NCBI GenBank assembly: GCA_012656075.1
Contig: JAAKBF010000221.1
Location: 868,001-932,000, forward strand
DNA from: Phytophthora hibernalis
Taxonomy: Eukaryota; Oomycota; Peronosporomycetes; Peronosporales; Peronosporaceae
Direction of reading: 5' to 3'
Length of the DNA: 64,000 nt
This document shows, piece by piece, positions 47,099 through 58,500 of this stretch. A program made the position numbers and the translations under genes. How positions within the stretch are numbered: the stretch's first letter is position 1; every line of letters starts with the position of its first letter. Below the pieces are notes generated by a model. That model made no database searches, had not been told where the DNA came from, and worked only from the letters and a program-made list of their open reading frames with translations.

Positions 47099-47731
47099 AG
47101 TCTGACTCCCCGAAGGAGGTTTAGGGTCGAGGTGTTGTTGCTGAAAGAGTGCTTAAGTTGCGAGATAGACACCTCGACACTTGCCACGCCACTCACCTGA
47201 AGGGAGGTTTAGGGGTGAAGTATAGTTGCTGAAAGAGTGCTTAAGTTGCGGGATAGTTGGTTTTATGTCCAATAGTTGGTAAGCCTAACGAGTAAATGGC
47301 CTCGATTCGATTTGATGGTAATACATTATCCCAATTGCAGGCAACACGATGTTTACCGCAACGTGAGAAATTTTAGCCAAAATACAACCATACACGTACA
47401 TGTACTATCCGGATATTTGTCCATACCGGTACGGTAGTACGTTTTGAGTGTGAAGTAAGATCCACAAAGCTTCAGAACGAAAGTGTAGATGTCACCAAGA
47501 AAAGTAGGCTGCGGCAATCTCTAAGGTCATCTTCAAAGGCGTGAAAGTGAAAACTATATCCGGCACTATAAGTTTTGATATTCCGCTGTACGGAGGCTCA
47601 AATCTCGGTCTGGAATCCCCGAACAGCAAAACTCGCGATACTCATCGCAAATTAATCCTTGGGATGCCACCCGAGATGGGGCAGTGGTACCTTTACCTCG
47701 AATTAAAGCAGAGTTGCCGGTGCTACCATCT
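47099..47731. other. Intergenic region between the Harbinger element and the Kazal gene
   Basis: Contains the two-copy repeat at 47106-47256 (separate entry), one TACATGTA (47397) and one TACCGGTA (47424) palindrome, and an unconvincing ORF at 47541-47780 with no family signal. No gene is supported. Confidence 0.5.
47106..47256. repeat. Two-copy direct repeat, unit about 63 bp, period about 86 bp
   Basis: 47106-47168 and about 47192-47256 share GAAGG-AGGTTTAGGG and then TTGCTGAAAGAGTGCTTAAG followed by TTGCG-GATAG, with scattered differences. The function is not apparent. Confidence 0.7.
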
Positions 47732-47746
47732 CTTCATTGCAGATTT
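47732..47746 (+). promoter_or_regulatory. Oomycete initiator-like element of the Kazal inhibitor gene
   Basis: CTTCATTGCAGATTT fits the oomycete Inr/FPR pattern (TCATT, pyrimidine-rich, CA-TTT), 38 bp before the ATG at 47784, a normal 5' leader length for this group. Confidence 0.5.
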
Positions 47747-47783
47747 CCAGAAGACACAACACATTTCACCACCAAGCTAAACA

Positions 47784-48799
47784 ATGAAGGTTACTGCCGG
47801 CTTCGTTATCGCGGCCATCGCCATCACCACTGCCCACGCTGGCAACTCACACATGGAGCAGCACTCCCCAGCGAGTCGGGATCTAGCGCCGTCGATACGA
47901 GTTGCCCTGATGCATGCCTTGCCGTGATGCGCCCCGTGTTCGACGAGGACGGAAAGATGTACTCAAACGAGTGCACCATGCGCGCCGCCAAGTGCAAGGG
48001 TAAGAAGAAGGACGTTAACATCTTGAGGAGTACAAGAGACTGTATGGAAAGTCTTTTGGTGCCTCGCGTGACGACACCGGAGACGATTCTGCCAGTGATG
48101 AGAGTGGCAGCTCTTCGGATGCGCCCACGTTTGTGAAAGGTACCATGTCGGCTTCGGATGAAGACTCTGGTGAAGACTCTGTTGAAGGCTCTGGCGACGA
48201 CTCTACCGATGGCAGTGACGAAGCTTACTGCCCTGACGTCATGTGTCTCGCCGTGTACTCACCCGTGTATGATGAGGACGGAACGATGTACTGAACGCGT
48301 GCGAAATGAGCGCTGCGAAATGCAAGGGTAAGAGGAAGAATGTTAACATCCTAGACGAGTACAAGAGGCTCTACGGCCGATCATTTGGTGCCTCGCGTCC
48401 CGAGGATGCCGGAGACGACTCTGCCAGTGAGGAGAGCGGCAGCTCGTCGGCAACTAAGATTGTGAAGGGTACTAAGGGCGCCGGCAAGGCGGCGAAGAAG
48501 TCGACCGGCAGCTCCAGCAACATCGGCAGTCTGTACAACGATGGCTCTGACGGTGTCATTGGCAGCAACAGTGACGCCTCGACGCCCAGCACGAAGTGTG
48601 CTTCAGGCTGCCCTGATGTCGAGCTGCCTGTGTGCGGTTCGGACGGTGTTACGTACTCGAACCCGTGCGAGCTAAAAATTGCTGCTTGCGAAAACCCGAC
48701 CTTGACATCGTTGTGGCTGAGGACGAGGCGTGTACTAAGGTGACTACGCAGGATGATCCGTTTCAGAAGAAGAGCACGGGCGATATCAGACTACACTAA
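47784..48799 (+). CDS. Secreted three-domain Kazal-like serine protease inhibitor (EPI type)
   Basis: Oomycete EPI proteins are secreted and block extracellular subtilisin-like proteases, including those of host plants. The signal peptide is MKVTAGFVIAAIAITTAHAG. Domains 1 (about 47900-47995) and 2 (about 48228-48330) have only four cysteines: the usual PVCGSDG is PVFDEDG and PVYDEDG, so Cys3 and Cys6 are lost as in atypical EPI domains. Domain 3 (about 48598-48745) has all six (CASGCPDVELPVCGSDGVTY). By position, P1 is Ala in domains 1 and 2 and Asp in domain 3. Ser/Asp/Gly-rich linkers separate them. Four one-base frame breaks occur, at about 47868 (CCCC run), about 48022, about 48292 and about 48695. 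Each sits in otherwise conserved, repeated sequence, so one gene of about 339 residues is inferred. Recent pseudogenisation is the alternative. Confidence 0.8.
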
Positions 48800-49427
48800 G
48801 CAGTTAGTGATCGTTTGCAAGTGTAGTGAACGAAGCACTACTTGAATTGTAAACGCCCCGTTTCAGTACCGGTAACTACATGTACATGTACCGGTAAGTT
48901 CTACTACGTAATAGTATTCTACTCGATTTGGACATGCAGCTGGCAGCGACTCGTTACATGTATTTTATTTAATCCATGGCTAGCATGCTGGGAATTCCAA
49001 CATCACTTTATGTGCAAATCTTTTGTTTGCAGTCCCAACATCACTTTTGTTGACAAAATTACAAATATCACAAAAGATAACTAAACATTTTCGTTGCCAG
49101 TGCAGAGAATTTGGGCACTGTGCAGAGATTTTGGGCTGTAGTAATGATTTCCTCATTAATAGAAGTAGCCCAAATTTGTTTTAAACATGTGTCCGAGTCC
49201 AAATGTCTGTTTTCTTATTTTGGTAGAATTGTGGGTGTGTGCAGAGAATTTTGGAATTAGTATTTTATTAAAGAACAAATATTATAGTAGTTATTTAGTT
49301 GCCTTAAATACTATAACCCAAATATCGTAATGTTCCGGAAAGAAGCACTCAGGAGGCGGTTGATCAGGAGGCTGACGCACCGCAGGATGCGTCAGCTCCA
49401 GACACCAGCGAACGCGAGCTAAATCCG
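48800..49427. other. Intergenic region upstream of TFIP11
   Basis: AT-rich. 48867-48896 is a dense palindrome cluster with two overlapping TACATGTA copies bracketed by two TACCGGTA copies. GTGCAGAGA-TTTTGGG recurs at about 49099, 49118 and 49237. The last 80 bp (from about 49341) are open in the TFIP11 frame and acidic (DQEADAPQDASAPD), so coding may begin earlier, perhaps at ATG 49331 through a frame change. Confidence 0.5.
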
Positions 49428-51767
49428 ATGCAGGCAGCGGCCAGGAGACGGCGCCAAGAAATGGCTCCAGAGGGGTCCGAACGGGCCGAAGACGAGGAAT
49501 TTGCGGCGTCCAGAGGCTCTGGACTGGGAATTGGGTCTAATTCAGGGTCCTCGTTTGGATTAGGGTCTAATTCAGGGTCTGGACTGGGGTTTAATGCGAA
49601 TTCTGGTGCTGGAATGGGCCTCGGGGGCGAAAGGAAGCAGGATGGAGAGGCTACTGAGACTTCTGGGGCCACTAGAGCCGTCAAGTCCAAGACGTTCGGC
49701 TGGGAGAAGCACACGACGGGGTTTGGTACTAAAATGCTGGCCAAAATGGGCTTCAAAGGCCGTCTGGGCAAGAAGGAGGACGGCGTGTCGGCCACTATTG
49801 AGGTCAAGAAGCGACCGGCGCAGATGGGAATGGGCTACGGAGACTTCGTGGAGGCCAGCAATTTAAAGCAGAACAGGAAACTGCAGAAGGAGCTCAAGGG
49901 GGAAACTGTGGAGGAGGAGATAGGAGATGGAACTGTCGTGGAAGATGACACGCTGTGGAGGAAGAGGAAGGTGGTGGCTGGCAGGAAGAAGCACAAGCGC
50001 GCGGCCGAGTTGACGCAGGAAGCACATGATTTGAAGAAGCAGAAGAGGGGCGACGTCGTGCTGGATATGCGCGGACCTTCGGTGCGCGTGCTGTCGGATG
50101 TGACGGCTGCGTACGAAGTGGATCCGCAACGGGTGGAAGTGGCCAAACCAAAGTTGGGCGACGAGCTCATTTACAATGTGAGGATGGTGGTGAACCTTGC
50201 ACAAGGCAAAATTTACGACTTGAGTCAGAAGATTGACACAAACACGGAAAATGTTGCAGTGATGAAGAAGGGAGGCGAAGATGATCAAGGCCCAACTGAA
50301 CGTGGACGATGTTCGAATGCAACACATGCAAGCTATGGTGGAGCAAATGAAAACTCTGGATAAGCTGCGTGAGCAAGCTCTGGAGTTGCAATCGGTGGAA
50401 CCTATCATATCACATTTGCAGACAGTTCGTCGGAGCTTCCCACTGGAATTTGAAGCACACAAGTTGCAGCAACTCGTGCCATCGCTCTGCATTCCTCCGC
50501 TTCGAGCTTTGCTGGCGGAAACTGATCTGCTTGACCAAAAGTTATGCGACAGTGTCGTGCAGCAATATCGATTGGCGCAGGCATTTTTGACAGAACTACC
50601 CAGTAAAAGCGCTGCCAACGATGCAAGCAAATCAGCTAGTATTCTTCCAGTCATCCGCGAGAAGACTATGGCGGAGAGCGACGACCTTTACAATTTCATC
50701 TTAGAAGAAACGCTGTGGCCAGTAATGGTGCAGTATGTAAACGTGGAGTGGCAAGCGAAATGTGCTCCATCAGATTGTGTGGGCACATTCCTGATATTCA
50801 GACCGCACCTTTCGCTTCAATTCGAGGAGGCGTTCCTGCATCTAGTGCTGTCTCGATTGAAGAAAGAGTGCCATCAGTGGAACCCTCGCTCCGATACCAT
50901 ACCTGTTCACGAGTGGCTGCTTCCCTGGTTACCCTACGTCGGCTCCGCGATGAAAACTCTTTACCCAGACATTCGACTTGCTCTTGCAGGTGCTCTAAAT
51001 CAGTGGCATCCGTCAGACTTGTCGGTACTAGCCGTTTTATCTCCGTGGAGACAGCTCTGGGGTGAACGCGAATACGGTAAGTTCACTCATCGCCATATTG
51101 TGCGAAAATTGATCCGATGTTTGCACGGTGAGTTTGAGATTGACCCCGAAAACCAATCTCTGGAAGCCCTGAAATGGGTGCTGGTGTGGAAAGACCATCT
51201 TCCGGACCGCCAATTTATCGCACTTCTTGAAGGTGAATTCTTCCCCAAGTGGCTCAAGGTGTTGCGCAAGTGGGTTCGCGGCTCACCGAGCTTGCTTGAG
51301 TTGGAGAAATGGTATTGCGGGTGGAAATTTTTTTCGAGAAGAGCAAGCTAGCTACAAACGAGAGATTGTTAGTACATTTTCACGGGGCACTCATGTTTCT
51401 TCACGTGGCGATTGAGTCGGTTGGCATACCGGCTGAAAGCAGACCACCAATTCCTGAGCTGAACGGAAGCGCAGCCGGCAACTATCAGGATGCGTTGGCA
51501 TTGGCCCGGCATGAAGAAGTACAGGAGTCCCCGGTTCGTGAGGCGAACTCATCGCCGCGCAGTGTACCATCTCACAGCGTAAGCTTGAAGGACGTCATCG
51601 AAAACCTGGCAATCAGTCACAACTTGACTTTCATGCCCAAGGGCTTCCACGACGGACAGCAAGTGTACGCCTTTGGTAAGCACCACATTATCGTTGAGCA
51701 GGGCGTGGTGTTTATCGAAGAGTCCAAGGGTAAGTTCAAGCCCGTTGACCTGGAACAGCTCTTGTAG
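49428..51767 (+). CDS. TFIP11: TFIP11/Ntr1-type G-patch splicing factor
   Basis: The family activates the DEAH helicase Prp43/DHX15 to take apart the post-splicing intron-lariat spliceosome. About 780 residues: SNSGSGLG-rich low-complexity start, G-patch TGFGTKMLAKMGFKGRLGKK (about 49720-49780), basic nuclear-localisation stretches (RKRKVVAGRKKHKR), then the GCFC helical domain (LEETLWPVMVQYVNVEWQAK, IPVHEWLLPWLPYVG, ALKWVLVWKDHLPD) and the family C terminus, FVEESKGKFKPVDLEQLL-like. Two frame breaks: about 50265-50280, where one G fewer gives KKEAKMIKAQLNVDDVRM, and the T7 run at 51328-51334, where one T more continues FFEKSKLATNERLLVHF. The true start may lie upstream of 49428, because acidic in-frame sequence extends to about 49335 without an ATG. 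Confidence 0.88.
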
Positions 51768-52463
51768 AAGATGAGCACTGCACGAAAGTTAAATAGACTG
51801 GTACCGGTATCTGGTAGAAACGTTTTACTCAAGAAGATTGGTGCAGTGCGTTTTGCTTGCATGGCAGTGACGAAGAGGAAGAGGTAAGTGGGAAAATGAG
51901 AGAGCGGCCGAACAGGTTGACTGCGTCATGCAGCCAAGTCTATCCAGCGTCCTCTCGAAATTGTATTCTACTACTATGAATATTGGAAACTAATTTTCCT
52001 ACCGGCTGACAATCAAGAGCCAAGTGAGCCATCGTGCATTGCCTGCCCTCCCAGTAGGGGAGAACAAGCACACAAATGTCCACTTGGCCACTCAACAAGT
52101 CCTTGTGACGCCAACGAGCTCACTGCACCCGCTAGCTCAAGCCAGCTGAACACTCCCAATAAATAAATGCCAGCATGCTACACAAAGCACTCCCAACAAG
52201 CAGGAGCAGACGCTCGCAACACACTCACCGCATCGTCCAAATGGCAAACGCGGATCACTCGGCCCACTCGCTCCTGTGCTTGCAGAAGGCAAACAGCAAA
52301 AGACGAACAGACCGATACCAATCCGCGGCCAAGTAAGAGCAGTCCACCTGCAGGTTAAACCAATTGAGTCACACGAACTTTCATTCCACCACCAGCTTGC
52401 TTTTGTGTTCACAGAAGGCAAACAGCAAAAGCAAGCAAGGCTGAAAAAGTCGAGGTCATCAAA
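51768..52463. other. Convergent 3' intergenic region between TFIP11 and importin beta
   Basis: No gene is supported. The 20-bp direct repeat CAGAAGGCAAACAGCAAAAG occurs at 52283-52302 and 52412-52431. A TACCGGTA palindrome lies at 52802 minus 1 kb, that is 51802-51809. The ORF at 52137-52421 (-) has no family signal. Confidence 0.45.
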
Positions 52464-55199
52464 TTAGTTTGCATGCAGGTCCATGATCACCTTCTGCGTC
52501 CACGCAGCCAGCTGCTGTGCCTGCGGGTTCTGTGCGTTGTTAGCGCACTCGCTCACGAGCTGGACAACAAACTGTTGGTGGAACAGCGTCTGCAGAGCCT
52601 TGCCCATCGCCTGGCCCATGTCGCTTTGAAAAAGAATTCACAAGGTACAGAAATGTTAATCACTCAATTTCAACCAGAATCAAACATGGTCCAGGCACAG
52701 AAATTCACGCACCCAATCAAGCCCACCGCGCCAGTCGTCACCGCGTCCGATCGAGTCGCAAGATCGTTCGCCAGGGTAGCCAAAAAGCTCCAATCTGCGG
52801 CGCGCACTCCATCAGCATAGTTGCCTTGTTAGCAGCGCCCAGGCCCTGCACAATGCCCGTCAGCGCCTCCAGCACGCTCTCGCGGAGTTGGTTCATGTAC
52901 TCCACAACTTCCTCGTCATCTGTCGCAATAGATCCGCACGCGCCCGCAGCCTGCAGGATCATCTGCAGCGAAGACACCGCGTAGCGCCTCGTATTCGCCC
53001 TCAATGGCAAGAGCAATATCACCGAAACAGGAGAGAACAGGCGGCTTGACCGAGCGGTTCAGCATCGGGTTCTTCAGAATGTCAATAAGAGCAGCTACGA
53101 TCTCGTCGCACAGAGGCAGGATCTTACCCTCAAGCGCACGGCAAAGGTCACCCACAACACCCACGGCAACACTGCACACCATGTACTCCTCGCTGTTCTT
53201 CAGGCCCATCAGCACCACCGGGCCGAAGTACTGCATGTACACCTCGAACTTAGCACCAACAACGTTAGCCAGGGCGCCGGCAGCCATAAAGGCCTCCTCG
53301 GCGGCAGCTGCGTTGCGAGTAGAAAAACCTGCAGGAGAGCCTGCATAATGCGATCTGCCAACGGCTCAATGTCAGTATTCAGCTTCTGGATGGCAGCAAT
53401 CAGGACGCCACACAGCAGCGCCTGCAGACCAGCCTGATCGTCGTAAAGGCTGTCTGGGTTCTCAATCAGGAGTTTGATGCTCTGCTCCAGGCGCTCCAGC
53501 ACCACAGGGAGGCGCAGGATGATGTGCTCGTTCACTTCGTCGGCACCAGCCTGCACCAGCACGTTCAGCGCCTCATAGGCCGATCCGCGCAAGTTGCTCT
53601 CGGTGGCGTTCGGGCGGTTGCTAGTTTCAAGCAGCTTGTCGAAAAGCGTGTTGAAGTACGGGGTCAGCATGTGCGCAGCAGCCTCCGACTCCTCGAACGC
53701 CTTCACGATGTTGTGGATGGCGTAGCAAACGTTGTGCGACACACGCGGCTCCTGGTCCAGGCCCTCGAGCAACAACTGCATCAGGCCAGGCAGCATTTCA
53801 CCGCTAATACAACCGTAGTGCAGCTCGCAGATACGGCCCAGCGTCCAGGCAGTCGTGTCACGCACCAGAATGTTGTCGAACTTCATGCAGCCCATCAAGA
53901 AGCCAAGCGCCTGACGCACAAGCGGGGCAATCTTGGCCGAGTCGGGGCCGTCGAGGATCGAGCCGAACGCCATGATGGCGGCCTCCTTCGCGCGCCACTC
54001 GTTGCTCTCAATGTTCTGCGTGATGAACGCCATGGTGAGGTCCACACAGGCGTCACCGACCACCTGGGCCACCAGCGCCAGACACGTAGCAGCAGCCATC
54101 GACAGGTTCCACGAGTCCTCGTCCTGGTCATCCTCCTGCTTCTTTAGCGTATCAGTCAACAGCGGGATGAGCGTTGCCAGCACTGTCTGCACGTAGTAAT
54201 TGCACGGGATGAAGTCCGTGCGGCCCTCGAGCTCGGCGTAGTTCATCTCCTCGATCAGGTCCAGCTCGACGTCGCACATGGACGACCAGAACTCGAGTGA
54301 CTGCAAGCCGACCTCGTCCTGGTCGCTCGTGATGGCGCTGAACGTGAGCTTGCACAGCGTCTCCATGTACTCGGCCAGGTACTCGTAGTACATGGTAGCA
54401 ATGGCGGCAATGCACTCGTAGGCCACCACGCGGGTGCGCAGATCCGGGGACTGCGTGGCTTCGCAGATCTTCTGCATCAGGTGGTCGCGCTCCTGTTTAC
54501 GCTTGAAGTTCTCGTTCACGAACTCCAGACTGTTGCGCAGCGCCGTGACGGCTGCGAGGCGAATGGCCGGCGGGCGGTCGGCGCGGATGCCGTCCACGAT
54601 GGCTGTGAGGATACGGTTCGTGTCCTGCTCGTCGATGGCGTTCTCCTCCAACTCGTCGCAGAGGTAGCCGAGGCACTCAAGCGTGGCGTGGATGCAGCCC
54701 TCGCTGCCACCGGTCACGTTCTTCAGCAGCAGTTCGAGCAGCGCGGGCCACTCCTTGGCCGGCAGCTCAATGCCTCCGATCTTGGCCACCAGTTGTGCGC
54801 TCGTGTGGCGGGCCACGGGGTCGCTGGACTGCAGCACACTGAGCGAGCCGTCCTTGATCTGTGTGCGTAGAGCCGGGTCCATGGCCATCCACGCGCCGAT
54901 CTTCTGCTGCTGCAGGGCGTCGTCCTTTGCGTCCAGTACGTTCTTCAGGTACAGGCCGGCGGCTTGGCGGCCCACGACGGCGAACTCCTCCGAAGCCAGC
55001 GCCTGCACGAGCGTCACCATGAACTGGCCCATCTGCTGCTGCAGCGCATTGTTCAGGAACTCCTCTGCCTGCTTGCGCAGCGCTACGTCTAAGATATCAA
55101 GATATGTTAGATAACCCTAACTGCTATGGATGTTCTTAACGGATATGATATGCACGTACCGGGGCTCTGGGTGTTCAGAAGGGCAGCTGAGATGTCCAT
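52464..55199 (-). CDS. KPNB1: Importin subunit beta-1
   Basis: Carries importin-alpha-bound cargo through nuclear pores; built from about 19 HEAT repeats. Exons: 55199-55160, 55088-52713 and 52623-52464, with GT-AG introns of 71 and 89 nt that join in frame (QSPDVALRKQAEEF and GLIGDMGQAMGKAL). About 860 residues, close to the usual 876. Recognisable family sequence: NNALQQQMGQFMVTL, VARHTSAQLVAKIG, FWSSMCDVELDLIEE, acidic loop KKQEDDQDEDSWNLSMAAAT, DTTAWTLGRICELH and KNPMLNRSVKPPVLSCFGDI. Frame breaks: about 53322 (T5 run at LQVFSTRN), about 52985 (before YAVSSLQMIL) and about 52785 (at IDWSFLATLAND); one extra base at the T run restores that site. It has the same orientation as DNA-PKcs and is convergent with TFIP11. 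Confidence 0.93.
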
Positions 55200-55566
55200 G
55201 GCGGTCTGTATGGGGAGGGAAGGAGGGGACTGTAGAGAGGGGTACACACGCGCACTGGGGCGAGGGTGGACGGATACACAGGGAGACGAAGACACCGAAA
55301 GCTTCGACTCGAATCGACTTGGATGGAGAATGGCAGACGAGAAGCGGTTTTTTTATCCGACCTTTCTCCCCTTCCCGCGATTGGGTCGTTTCGACCAGAT
55401 CAACGCGGATTGGCCGAAAAGCTGCAGCTCGTTACTGGCTGAGAAGGCGCCCCAACATAAGGATTGAAGAGTACCCAAAATACGGGATATACACTAGATT
55501 GGGATCAGAGAGGGTGTTGCTACCAATTTAAGACTGACTTCAACGTAGAAGAGCGTATCCGACACA
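55200..55566. other. Intergenic region between importin beta start and DNA-PKcs end
   Basis: 367 bp. It should hold the importin beta promoter and the DNA-PKcs 3' untranslated region. The overlapping plus-strand ORFs 55126-55531 have no family signal. No clear terminator or initiator was identified. Confidence 0.45.
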
Positions 55567-58500
55567 CTACAGCCATGGCATCCATCCCTGGAACGTGCGA
55601 CCGAGCAAATCCGGCGCAGTGGCCATTTTCAAAAGCTCTTGGGCCTGCGCTAGTGAGCTTGTGGCGACGAACTCGTCGACGCCCTCTCCACCGCTGCTCG
55701 CTGCGTCAATGAGTGCGTGGAACTTACTCATGTGCTGCGTCAGATGCGAGTTCTGCGACAGCTCTTCCTTCAGCAGCAGTCCGGGAGACACGCCCTCCAG
55801 CTTCCTCCGCGCAATCGCAATCTTGACATCAGGCAGCCACGCACTGGATACACCGCCTACCGCCGGAGACGCAGACAACTTTTTGCTCCGAGATGCTCGA
55901 GCGGGCTCCTCACCCTCCTCCATTTCTACATCACTGTCCTGTAAAGTAGACCCGTCGCCGCCTTCTGCTCCCTTGAACAGTGCCTTCTGGTGCATCGTAG
56001 TAGACTGTTGCCAATCCAGCAGCGGCTCGTGCAGGAAGACGTTCATCACGCTCTCAACGACTTGCCGTTTTGAGCGAAGCGCCTCAAATACCGCCTGCAT
56101 CTCTTGGGCTAATAGGTTTGTACCATCGTACGGTTGGAATACGAAATCCATTTGTCTCGTGTACCGGAATGGGATTAGCTCGGGAACAGGAGAACACTCG
56201 CACCGGCGCCAAAACTAACACCAAAGTCGATACCGATGACGCGCCCGCTTGACAGGTCGAATAAAAAGTTATCCAGGTGGCGATCTCCGATGCCCAGCAC
56301 GTAGGAGCAAGCGCTAAATACTGCCAGCGACTTCAGGAAGTGGTCCCGAACCAAAATGAATGCTTCAAAGTTTGATCCCAGTCCTAGCAGTTGACGCCGC
56401 AAAAGATCAGGTGGTATCATCGCTTGGACTTTTGCAAACTGGTCCACGACGTCCTTAGAGCGAGGGGCAACTACCTTCGCACTGAAGCTTACACCACGCT
56501 GCTTCAGAAGAAAGGACTCGTAAGCCTTTGCCGCTGTCGTATTGAATAGCTCCAGCTTTTGTCTCTTGTTGCTCTTTAGATCCGTGCAGCGCTCATCAAT
56601 ATGCAGTTGTGTTTCAATAACCCCTTTTAAAGTTGAGGTACCATCGAGCCACTCCAAAATCCCGATTTCCTGCGTCATGGGAATCACATCGTAGGTAGTA
56701 ATTGAGAGTTTCTGGTCGCGGCAACGCGGGTCTGCGTCTAGAATTTGATTCATCACACGGAAGAGCTGTTCAATTCGCTGATCAAGGCGCAAATCCTCCC
56801 CTCCCTTCACGAGGAACGTGTAGTCCTTCTCATCGCTGCAGTGTAGAGTTAACCTTTTAGGTAGCTGCTTTGAGGCTAGCACTCCAAGCATTGAGTCAAA
56901 ACTCAAGATTCGGGTGTGCGTAGACGGATCTGGTGGGCCCCAACCTTCAACAGCAACAAACAAAATGGTGAGATCGACGCCAATTCTACAGGTAGACAAA
57001 TAACTTACGTGCTGTGTACTGCCCTGGAAGCTCCAGCGAACATCTGGAATGGTCAAACTCCTCGAGCCATTCTGCAAAATCACCGATGCGGGCTTTCATA
57101 TCTTTAGTGATGCCAAACCTACCAGGGGTAACGCTGAAATGACTCATAATCCATTCACGAGCGGTATTGACGGTTTTTGCAGTCAGCTTTGAGCCGTCCT
57201 TGCCCATTATTTTTCCACATCTCGTTTCGCTTTCTGGCTCCAGACGCGGTTGTATCGACCGATTTGATTTCCAAGAAGTGGGCGATCAAGTGAGAAACAG
57301 TCCTTCCACAATAGCTTCACTTTTTGACGCGCATCCGACGTTCGATTGTTTTCTAAGAGCTTTGCGATTTCTCTTAGGCCTTCTTTAAGCGGAGCTCCGG
57401 GTGGTGGATTCTAAACAAAGCACGAATATCGTTAGTGATTTCGAGAATTAATTGAAAGGGAAAACAAAGGCGTACAATCTCAAGGCAGTCACGAATTTTT
57501 CCATCACGGGGTTTGCCAGCAGCACCTCTAAACGATGCAAATCCACCTTAAACGCGTCCAACGATGATCGGCACGTAACCATGAAATCATAAAACAGCGC
57601 TACTGGGTATTTCTCGGCCATCTGCATGAAACAAATCTAGCGTTAGAAAGAACTCGAGCACTCATGGATGGGTTGGATAGAGTAAACCTTTTCAAGGACC
57701 ACAACGATCGTTTTCCCGATTGGCCCATTTAGCAACGCCATCAGCTGGGCCGACCACTGTAGGCATGTCCATAGCGGGACATTTGTAAGGACATGCTGCT
57801 CGAACTCAACCACAATATCGGGGTACTGTGCGACTAGATCACAAATCTGCGGAAAATAATGCGCGCATTCGCGGTCACCAACGGCCATCCCTCCTAAAAC
57901 ATTTTCTGCTAGAAGCTTCGTCAATGCTTTTCGGTCAGCAAGCTTCGATAGCTTTTCCATCTTCCGTTTGAATAACAAATCATTCAAAAACTCGATGAAG
58001 GTTAGCCGGCACCTCAAAAATGCAGCCGGTGTGCCTTCATCCAATTTTGAGCTCAAACCAGCAGCCGAACAGCTAATGCGCCCGCACGAAACCTTGAACA
58101 TGTCGAGAGAACGGGAGAAGTACTCTTCTTTCAGGCTGTCATCAATATCGTTGGAGGCATAAATGCAGCGGCGCTGGCAAAAGTCTTTGCCTCAAGATAG
58201 CCCATAGCCACTTTATCGCTTGTGCCTGCTGTTTCCATCATTTTCAGAATTTCCACGTTGTCAAACATTTTCGTGGCGGTCTCGTAGTATCGTGTAATCA
58301 GTTTGACCGAACTAGCATTCAAGCAATTATTATTCGATTGCTGCTCCTGGCGATCAACAAGCTTCAGAACGTGCGAAACAAACACCTCAACCATTTGCAC
58401 ACTTAACTTAGGGAGTTGATGAGCATTGCACAATTCTCGGTAGTTTTTCAACATCTTGGAGCCCAAAGCTAAAATGTTGCAAGAAATCGCCGCGTTTGCG

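Noticed and set aside
47541..47780. 79-codon ORF upstream of the Kazal gene
   Set aside because: It covers the presumed promoter and initiator and shows no recognisable domain.
48306..48743. Second, separate Kazal gene starting at ATG 48306
   Set aside because: That ATG lies inside Kazal domain 2 and has no signal peptide; a one-base break at about 48292 explains the apparent new start.
5126..55531. Plus-strand ORFs antisense to the PLP fusion gene and beside importin beta
   Set aside because: They are shadows or promoter-region ORFs without domains; the opposite or neighbouring frames are strongly coding.
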